From assembly GCA_031266115.1 (NCBI GenBank), contig JAISBQ010000156.1, positions 1 through 11,366 on the forward strand: a stretch of 11,366 bases of DNA, written 5' to 3'. This stretch comes from Bifidobacteriaceae bacterium. Its GTDB lineage: Bacteria > Actinomycetota > Actinomycetes > Actinomycetales > WQXJ01. The notes under the pieces are model-generated. The model did not search any database. It saw nothing but the letters and a program-made list of their open reading frames with translations, and had not been told where the DNA came from. Below, in pieces: positions 5,991 to 11,366 of this stretch; position 1 is the first letter of the stretch; each line of letters begins with the position of its first letter. The position numbers were made by a program, and so were the translations under genes.

Positions 5991-6932
5991 GTGGCTAACA
6001 CGCTTGAACTGGGCATGCTGTATGCGCTGCTCGCGCTCGGGGTATTCCTGACTTATCGCATCTTGAACTTCGCCGATCTCACGGTGGATGGCTCCTTCAC
6101 CACCGGCGCCGGAACAGCGGCGCTCCTCATCACCAACGGGATGCACCCGCTGATCGGCACTGCCGCCGGGTTCGTCGCTGGCTCTCTCGGAGGCCTGGCC
6201 ACTGGCCTGCTGCACACCAAACTCCACATCGACCCCCTCTTGGCCAGCATCTTGACGATGATTGCCCTGTGGTCGGTCAACCTGCGGATCATGGGCAAGG
6301 CCAACCTGTCCCTGCTCAACCAACCCACAGTGTTCACACCGCTCGCGGAGCGAGGCCTGGTGTCGACGTGGTGGTCGGTGGGAATCCTCGCGGCGTTGGC
6401 GATCGCGGCCAAATTGGTGATCGACGCGTTCTTGGCGACAAACTTCGGGCTCGCCGTCCAATCCACCGGAGACAACCCGGCGATGGCGTCATCCTTGGGG
6501 ATCAGCACGGACACCACCAAGATCGTGACGCTCATGCTCGCCAACGGGCTGGTAGGGCTTTCGGGCGCGTTGATCGCCCAACTGCAGGGTTTTGCCGACA
6601 TCCAAATGGGTGTGGGGTTGATCCTCGTCGGACTTGCCTCCGTGATCGTCGGCAACGCGATCCTCGGGACCCGGTTCATGTTCCTGGCTTCCCTCGGGGT
6701 GATCGTGGGCTCAGCCACCTACCGCCTGGTCATCTTCTTTGCCCTGCGGTGGGATGTCCTCAGTCCCCAGGACATGAAACTGATCTCGGCAACGCTCGTG
6801 GTGATCGCGCTGGTGATCTCGCAATCCAAGGGGATCCGGGCGTTCTTCGCGCGGATCTCCCCGTGGCGCCGATCGGACACGGTACCTGAGCCCCTGTTGG
6901 CGGTTCCCTCGACCGGGGAGGAGGAGGCCTGA
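5991..6932 (+). CDS. ABC importer permease, COG4120 / BPD_transp_2 family
   Basis: This 313-residue inner-membrane channel subunit has about eight hydrophobic segments (near residues 5-20, 40-50, 55-73, 82-100, 126-147, 176-198, 206-225 and 229-251, with another at 263-277). The N-terminal ILNFADLTVDGSFTTGAG (24-41) and the GLAVQSTGDNPAMASSLG stretch (153-170) are typical of LivH-related permeases and are the likely ATPase-coupling part. Family members pair with ABC_sub_bind proteins, as here. The start is GTG 5991, with GAGGAGGA at 5974-5981. The basic and acidic tail after residue 285 is cytoplasmic. Its stop codon shares one base with the ATG of the ATPase gene (TGATG), which indicates translational coupling. 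Confidence 0.93.
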   Translation: MANTLELGMLYALLALGVFLTYRILNFADLTVDGSFTTGAGTAALLITNGMHPLIGTAAGFVAGSLGGLATGLLHTKLHIDPLLASILTMIALWSVNLRIMGKANLSLLNQPTVFTPLAERGLVSTWWSVGILAALAIAAKLVIDAFLATNFGLAVQSTGDNPAMASSLGISTDTTKIVTLMLANGLVGLSGALIAQLQGFADIQMGVGLILVGLASVIVGNAILGTRFMFLASLGVIVGSATYRLVIFFALRWDVLSPQDMKLISATLVVIALVISQSKGIRAFFARISPWRRSDTVPEPLLAVPSTGEEEA

Positions 6933-7720
6933 TGCTGCGCCTTGCCGATGTGTCCAAGACATTCTTCGCCGGCACGCCCAACGAGCGCAGGGCACTGCGT
7001 CACGTGGACCTTCGCCTCGCCAAGGGTGACTTCGTCACGGTGATTGGATCGAACGGCGCCGGGAAGTCCACCCTCCTCAACGTCATTGCCGGATCGCTGC
7101 CGGTGGACTGCGGCACCGTGCAGATCGCTGGGCGCAACGTCGTGAAGGTTCCGGACTACAAGCGTGCCAGCATGATCGGGCGGGTATTTCAAGACCCGGC
7201 GGCGGGCACAGCGCCGCATCTGACCATCGAACAGAACCTCGCCGTGGCCGAGTCGCGCGGCAAGCGACGAGGACTCGGCAAGGGGGTGACTCGTGCGCGG
7301 CGCCACCGCTACGAGCACGATCTGCAAACCTTGGAGCTCGGGCTCGAAAGCCGTATGCGTCATCGTGTGGGCCTGCTGTCGGGTGGCCAACGTCAGGCAC
7401 TGTCGCTGCTTATGGCGTCGTTTACGGGGCCAGACCTCCTGCTCCTCGACGAGCACACCGCCGCCTTGGACCCCCAACGCGCCGAGTTGGTTCTTGGCAT
7501 CACCGAGAGGGTGGTGCGCGACAGCGGGCTGACCGCGCTGATGGTCACCCACAACATGGATCAGGCCTTGCGCATGGGCAACCGCCTGCTCATGATGCAC
7601 GAGGGTGAGATCGTGTTCCAGCTTGATGAAGCCGCGAAGAAGGACGCGACGGTCACCGACCTGCTGGCCATGTTTGGGCAGGTCAAGGGCCAACTCACCG
7701 ACCGTACCCTGCTCGGCTAG
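6932..7720 (+). CDS. ABC importer ATP-binding protein, COG1101 family
   Basis: This 262-residue cytoplasmic ATPase would drive the importer. All nucleotide-binding motifs are intact: Walker A GSNGAGKST (39-47), Q-loop Gln87 in VFQDP, signature LSGGQRQ (149-155), Walker B LLLLDE (169-174), D-loop AALD (177-180) and H-loop His207. A basic insert at 110-126 (KRRGLGKGVTRARRHR) before the signature is seen in the COG1101/TrpZ group, where HLTIEQNLAVAESRG-like text also precedes it. GGAGGAGG lies about 5 nt before ATG 6932, inside the permease gene. There is no terminator after the stop; the convergent recQ gene ends only 5 bp further on. Confidence 0.95.
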   Translation: MLRLADVSKTFFAGTPNERRALRHVDLRLAKGDFVTVIGSNGAGKSTLLNVIAGSLPVDCGTVQIAGRNVVKVPDYKRASMIGRVFQDPAAGTAPHLTIEQNLAVAESRGKRRGLGKGVTRARRHRYEHDLQTLELGLESRMRHRVGLLSGGQRQALSLLMASFTGPDLLLLDEHTAALDPQRAELVLGITERVVRDSGLTALMVTHNMDQALRMGNRLLMMHEGEIVFQLDEAAKKDATVTDLLAMFGQVKGQLTDRTLLG

Positions 7721-7725
7721 TGACA

Positions 7726-9696
7726 CTAGGACGGCGCCGGCTCCCCCTCCTCGCCCGCGACGATGGCGAGAACCTGTGCAGCGTAGGCCTTGCACTTGGC
7801 CTCGCCGATCCCGTGAATGCGCCCCATCTCGGTCACAGTGGTGGGCTTGGTGCTCGCCAGAGCGCGCAAGGTCGAGTCGTGAAAGATGACGTACGCGGGG
7901 ACTCCCCGGTCCCGGGCGAGCGTGCCGCGCCAAGCTCGCAGCGCCTCGAAGATCGCCATGTCGGCCGGCGCGGGATCGGCGCCTCGTCCGGTAGGCCCCG
8001 ACGATGACGCCCCGCCCCTGTCCTCGGCGCGTGCCGGGATCGAGCCGGGCACCTGAACGGGGCCCGTCGATCGCTCCGCATCGACGTGCGACCCACCGGT
8101 CGCCGGGCGAAGGCGCGGGCGGCGCGGAAGGTTCCGGCGCAGCGACACGCTTCGCTCGCCATGGAGAACCTGCCACGAGGCCGGGGTCGCGACCAGCACG
8201 CCGTGCCCGCCCGGAGCGATCGCCAGGTCGCCGCGAGCGAGGAGTTGGCGGACCACGGCGCGCCACTCGGTCTCGTTGAGGTCGGCGCCGATGCCCCAGG
8301 TAGACAAGGTGTCATGCCGGTGCTGGGCGACCCGCGGGGTGTGGTGTCCGCGGAGGATGTCGATGATCTGTCCCGCCCCGTAGCGTTGACCCCGTTCGCG
8401 ATCCAGGCGGACCACGGTCGATAGGAGCTTCTGGGACGGCACGGTCCCGTCCCAGGCGGCCGGTGGGGACATGCACGTGTCGCAGTGGCCACAGGGATCG
8501 ATGTGCTCGCCGAAGTAGTCGAGCATGTTGACGCGGCGGCACTGCGCTGTCTCGCACAGGGCGAGCATGGCGTCGAGCCGAGCCTGGGCGGCGCGTTGAT
8601 GGAGCGGGTCCGCGGCGGATTCGGCGATGAACCGGCGTTGTTGGACCACGTCGGCCAGACCGTAGGCCATCCAGGCGGTGGCGGGCTCGCCGTCCCGGCC
8701 CGCGCGGCCGGTCTCCTGGTAATAGCCCTCCACGGACTTGGGCAGATCGATGTGTGCGACGTACCGGACATCGGGCTTGTCGATCCCCATCCCGAACGCG
8801 AGGGTTGCCACCACCGTGATCGCGTCTTCGGCGAGAAACCGGCGCTGGACGGCCCGGCGGGCCTCGGCATCCATGCCCGCGTGATACGCGAGGGCGTGAG
8901 TTCCGTGCGAACGCAAGTGTTGTGCCACATCCTCGGTGGTAGCGCGAGCGAGGGCATAGACGATTCCGGAATCCCCGGGATGCTCGGTGCGAATGAAGGT
9001 TGCCACCTGATCCTTGACAGCGGACTTTGGTTCGATCCGGTAGCAGATATTCGGTCTATCGAACGAGGAAACCAGGTGCTTGGCGCGCTGCAGCGCGAGC
9101 CGCTCGGTGATCTCGTCGTGGGTGGCGCGTGTGGCCGTGGCCGTCAAGGCGATCCGCGGCACGTGCGGCCACTGCTCGGCCAGGGTGCTGAGACCCAGGT
9201 AGTCGGGCCGGAAATCGTGGCCCCACTGCGCCACACAGTGGGCCTCGTCGATCGCGAACAGCGCAACCGTCCCGCGGTGCAGGAGAGCGAGGCAACCGGG
9301 TGTGAGCAGCCGTTCCGGGGCGACATAGAGCAACTCAAGACGCCCCGCCAGGAAATCGCGTTCCACCTGGCGTTGGGCGTCCATGTCGAGGGACGAGTTG
9401 AGATAGGCAGCCCGGATTCCGACCTCTCGCACCGCAGTGACCTGGTCCTCCATCAGAGCGATGAGCGGCGAGACCACCACGCCGGTTCCCGCTCGCAGCA
9501 GGGAGGGGATCTGATAGCACAAGGACTTGCCACCCCCAGTAGGCATGAGGACGATGACGTCTCCGCCGCTGGTGACGTGATCGATCGCCTCACGCTGGTG
9601 GCCCCGGAAGGAGTCGTATCCGAAGACCTGGTGCAGAATCTCCTGCGCGGTGCCGGGCCGGGCGCAGGCAGTGGTGCATGGCGGGGGCGTTGTCAC
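7726..9696 (-). CDS. recQ: RecQ-family ATP-dependent DNA helicase
   Basis: This 656-residue 3'-to-5' DNA helicase would act in recombination and fork repair. Visible in order are motif 0 (FRGHQ, 30-34), motif I TGGGKS (53-58), DEAH (150-153) followed by the RecQ aromatic-rich loop HCVAQWGHDFRPDY, motif III TATAT (185-189), motif V GMGIDKPDVR (302-311) and motif VI QETGRAGRDG (327-336). A Cys4 zinc site follows (Cys386, 402, 405, 408), then a winged-helix RQC region (about 415-520), a low-complexity linker (520-578) and a C-terminal HRDC domain (about 580-650). The length matches RecQ proteins that carry an HRDC domain. The start GTG 9696 has only a distant GGAGG (9716-9720), so translation may be coupled to the PEBP gene 39 bp upstream. 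It converges on the ABC ATPase gene. Confidence 0.96.
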   Translation of the reverse strand: MTTPPPCTTACARPGTAQEILHQVFGYDSFRGHQREAIDHVTSGGDVIVLMPTGGGKSLCYQIPSLLRAGTGVVVSPLIALMEDQVTAVREVGIRAAYLNSSLDMDAQRQVERDFLAGRLELLYVAPERLLTPGCLALLHRGTVALFAIDEAHCVAQWGHDFRPDYLGLSTLAEQWPHVPRIALTATATRATHDEITERLALQRAKHLVSSFDRPNICYRIEPKSAVKDQVATFIRTEHPGDSGIVYALARATTEDVAQHLRSHGTHALAYHAGMDAEARRAVQRRFLAEDAITVVATLAFGMGIDKPDVRYVAHIDLPKSVEGYYQETGRAGRDGEPATAWMAYGLADVVQQRRFIAESAADPLHQRAAQARLDAMLALCETAQCRRVNMLDYFGEHIDPCGHCDTCMSPPAAWDGTVPSQKLLSTVVRLDRERGQRYGAGQIIDILRGHHTPRVAQHRHDTLSTWGIGADLNETEWRAVVRQLLARGDLAIAPGGHGVLVATPASWQVLHGERSVSLRRNLPRRPRLRPATGGSHVDAERSTGPVQVPGSIPARAEDRGGASSSGPTGRGADPAPADMAIFEALRAWRGTLARDRGVPAYVIFHDSTLRALASTKPTTVTEMGRIHGIGEAKCKAYAAQVLAIVAGEEGEPAPS

Positions 9697-9722
9697 CCGT
9701 CGAGGGTACTGGGCACCTCCGA

Positions 9723-9741
9723 CACTGAGCGGGCCTCAGTG
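9723..9741 (-). other. Hairpin spanning the PEBP stop codon
   Basis: CACTGAG (9723-9729) and CTCAGTG (9735-9741) are perfect 7-bp inverted arms around a 5-nt loop. The PEBP stop codon (9736-9738) lies inside the right-hand arm. No T-run follows on the minus strand, so it may be an attenuator or mRNA-stability element between PEBP and recQ and not a full terminator. Confidence 0.4.
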
Positions 9742-10281
9742 GCGGAACGTGCCGACCATCACGGCTCTGGCCAATGTGTGGAACAAGGCGGTGAACGAGG
9801 CGAGGGCGGCGGTAGCGGTGTCGGGGATGCCGAGTTCGGGAACATCAAGGGCATGGACCGCGAAGACGTAGCGGTGCGGGCGGTCACCGCGTGGAGGTGC
9901 GGCACCGCAGTAGCCCAGGCCCCCGCCATCGTGCCGGAGTTGGAAGGCACCCACCGGCAGGGCTGTGGCCGGCATGCCGGGCACCCACGGCCGGCCGGCA
10001 TCGCGTGGCAGGGCGGTGACCGCGACAGGAACGTTGACGACCGTCCAATGCCACCAGCCCGAGGGTGTCGGGGCGTCCGGGTCGAAGCAGGTCACCATGA
10101 AGCTCGCGGTGGGTGACGGGAAGCCGGACCACGAGAGCTGAGGCGAGAGGTTCTGACCGTCCGCGGTGTGGCGCAGGTGGAGAGGTTCGCCATCGGCGAA
10201 ATCGTCACTGGTCACGCGGAACGCCGGCACAGCGGGGAGCAATGCATATGGGTCAGGTGGGATGGGCCGGTCAAGGTTCAC
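9736..10281 (-). CDS. PEBP family protein (YbhB/YbcL-like)
   Basis: This 181-residue phosphatidylethanolamine-binding-protein fold has two ligand-pocket signatures: DPDAPTPSGWWHW (67-79) and YCGAAPPRGDRPHRY (124-138), followed by VFAVHALD (139-146). The bacterial family is called Raf kinase inhibitor-like, but its cellular role is mostly unknown; members are small cytoplasmic or periplasmic proteins. There is no signal peptide, so it is likely cytoplasmic. The N-terminal 18 residues are proline-rich and variable. The start GTG 10281 has AGGA about 8 nt upstream. It lies 39 bp upstream of recQ on the same strand and is probably co-transcribed with it; it faces away from the secreted-protein gene at 10415 across a 133-bp control region. 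Confidence 0.93.
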   Translation of the reverse strand: MNLDRPIPPDPYALLPAVPAFRVTSDDFADGEPLHLRHTADGQNLSPQLSWSGFPSPTASFMVTCFDPDAPTPSGWWHWTVVNVPVAVTALPRDAGRPWVPGMPATALPVGAFQLRHDGGGLGYCGAAPPRGDRPHRYVFAVHALDVPELGIPDTATAALASFTALFHTLARAVMVGTFRH

Positions 10282-10289
10282 CCTGCGAA

Positions 10290-10376
10290 TCCTAGGACTG
10301 AAACTGCCAACGCTGGGGAAGTGCCTCGGGAGATGTCGGAGCGTAGGCCCAGGTATAGTACTTAAGTCCTAAGGAC
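10290..10376. promoter_or_regulatory. Divergent control region with stacked palindromes
   Basis: Between the PEBP start and the secreted-protein start lie TCCTAGGA (10290-10297), AGTACT (10358-10363), ACTTAAGT (10360-10367) and GTCCTAAGGAC (10366-10376), the last three overlapping one another. The first and last share the TCCTA/GGA dyad. TATAGT (10354-10359) is a good plus-strand -10, though the -35 position (AGATGT) is poor. On the minus strand TACTAT is a possible -10 for the PEBP gene. The arrangement suits an operator controlling one or both divergent genes (inference); no regulator gene is in the window. Confidence 0.4.
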
Positions 10377-10414
10377 CCCTGACATGGTCAATCACATATT
10401 CGAGGTTTACAGCG

Positions 10415-11366
10415 ATGTTACCTGCCTACACGTCGTCCAGCATGTCGTTCGTCCGTGGAGCCGCCTTGGTCGGCGCAGTCGCCCTGGCGCTCGGGGTCGG
10501 CCCGTCGCCTGCTCTGGCGCAGGCCGATGCATACCCGTCGGTGGACAGGTCCTATGTGGAAGTGGTCAACACCCCGACCGTGGGTGCGGACAGCGTCTCG
10601 GAGCAGATTGTGCGCGTGGTGCTGCTCGACGATTCAGGGGAACCGGCGCCACCCCCCGCGGGCGATGCGCGGGCGCGAACCTACCAGGCGTTCGCCTATC
10701 CGGCGGCGGCCGAGGAATGGGAGGAAGCCGAGGTGGCACCCCTCGCTGCGGTCGGAGCCTTCAGGAATACCGCGAGCCCGCATATCTTCGAGGCCCCGGT
10801 GGTGGCGTGTGAGGCTGGCAGCTACGAGATCGTGGCGGAGCTGTCGTACTGGGATCACACACCATGGGAGACCACCGTGGTGGGGCTCTCCTCGGCAGGG
10901 CGCGCAACCGAGGCGGTATTCGTCGCGAGTGACCCTGGAGACCTGGTCGTGGAAGGTGGCAGCGGTGGCGGGGGCGGTGGGCCCGCTGGGCAACCTGGCG
11001 GCGCTGGCGGTAGCGACCCATTGCCGGGTAACGGGCCCTCCCGCGCCGGGGGACATGGCGGCCACGGGACGCAGGATTCGGCGGGCGCGGGCGGGGGTGG
11101 CGCAGGTTTGCTTGGCCCTGGGGCACACGCTGACGGCGCGATCCCGGGCGTGGGCGGCGCCGGGCGGTCATACGGGTCCACCAGCGTCGGTTCGCCCACG
11201 GAGCTGCCGGTCGAGGACGATGACGACGACTGGAATACCGGCGATGGCAAAGAGCCACCCCCCGACTGGAGCCTCTACCGCGGCGAGGGCGGCGATGGTG
11301 GCGAGGGTGTCGGCGCATCGGTCGAAGCCACGCCCATCGTGGCACGCTACGGAAGCCTCACCGTGG
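10415..11366 (+). CDS. Secreted protein with glycine-rich middle region, 3' end outside window
   Basis: The frame is open from ATG 10415 to the right edge (317 codons). A signal peptide is clear: Arg14, a hydrophobic core GAALVGAVALALGV (15-28), and a likely AxA cleavage after Ala35 (SPALA-QADA). Residues 40-175 form a compact, beta-rich domain with a single Cys132 (VVNTPTVGADSVSEQIVRVV, then YEIVAELSYWDHTPWETTVVG), perhaps Ig-like (weak inference). Residues 180-260 are Gly/Ala/Ser-rich, and 264-273 is an acidic patch with five consecutive Asp. Sequence after residue 303 (VEATPIVARYGSLTV) becomes ordered again, so another domain begins. GAGG is 9 nt before the ATG; Met10 is an alternative start without a ribosome site. 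The family is not recognised. It is exported, either to the surface or the medium. Confidence 0.8.
   Translation, partial: MLPAYTSSSMSFVRGAALVGAVALALGVGPSPALAQADAYPSVDRSYVEVVNTPTVGADSVSEQIVRVVLLDDSGEPAPPPAGDARARTYQAFAYPAAAEEWEEAEVAPLAAVGAFRNTASPHIFEAPVVACEAGSYEIVAELSYWDHTPWETTVVGLSSAGRATEAVFVASDPGDLVVEGGSGGGGGGPAGQPGGAGGSDPLPGNGPSRAGGHGGHGTQDSAGAGGGGAGLLGPGAHADGAIPGVGGAGRSYGSTSVGSPTELPVEDDDDDWNTGDGKEPPPDWSLYRGEGGDGGEGVGASVEATPIVARYGSLTV

Noticed and set aside
7334..7346. Possible second attachment site matching the tRNA-Val T-loop (GGGCTCGAA)
   Set aside because: The match is only about 9 nt and lies inside the ABC ATPase gene, so chance explains it.
6719..8266. Long minus-strand open frame (515 codons) across the permease, the ATPase and the recQ 3' end
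   Set aside because: It is antisense to genes with intact Walker motifs, has arginine/glycine-rich content and no recognisable domain.
8485..10116. Long plus-strand open frame (543 codons) opposite recQ and PEBP
   Set aside because: It is an antisense shadow in high-GC DNA; the minus frames carry complete helicase and PEBP motifs.
10384..10812. Plus-strand frame from ATG 10384 (142 codons)
   Set aside because: The frame starting at 10415 has the ribosome site, a proper signal peptide and stays open to the window edge; the other is arginine/glycine-rich and ends early.

Overview
The window is high-GC DNA with strong G/C third-position bias, GTG as well as ATG starts, Gly/Ala-rich secreted proteins and a lipobox lipoprotein. 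This points to an actinobacterium (Actinomycetota). The sequence alone does not support a finer placement.

Layout, left to right. (1) Positions 1-2542, minus strand: the 5' part (847 codons, running off the left edge) of a large secreted RCC1-repeat protein. It has 14 propeller blades and a Pro/Ser/Asn/Asp stalk encoded by a 24-bp tandem repeat. (2) Positions 2543-4833 are gene-poor. They hold a hairpin in the RCC1 leader, a decayed coding-like stretch just downstream of a tRNA-Val(TAC) gene (3172-3245, minus), and a cluster of two families of short palindromic repeats between 3607 and 4549. A further coding-like but probably dead segment lies inside the repeat cluster. (3) Positions 4834-7720, plus strand: a complete three-gene ABC importer operon of the ABC_sub_bind (COG2984/COG4120/COG1101, TrpXYZ-like) type: lipoprotein binding protein, LivH-like permease, ATPase. 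A stable hairpin lies between the first two genes, and the stop and start codons of the last two overlap. (4) Positions 7726-10281, minus strand: recQ helicase, preceded on the same strand by a PEBP (YbhB/YbcL-like) gene. recQ converges on the ATPase gene with only 5 bp between them. (5) Positions 10282-10414: a divergent control region with stacked small palindromes. (6) Positions 10415 to the right edge, plus strand: the 5' part of a secreted protein with a glycine-rich middle section, of unknown function.

The importer genes clearly work together as one transporter whose ligand cannot be read from sequence (an aromatic amino acid is the best-known precedent). PEBP and recQ are probably co-transcribed without an obvious shared role. 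Both window ends carry large exported, low-complexity-containing proteins, so the two flanks look like cell-surface loci. The least explained parts are the palindromic repeat cluster (3607-4549), the double-propeller RCC1 protein and the decayed reading frames next to the tRNA. I found no convincing CRISPR array, defence system, integrase or intact transposase.
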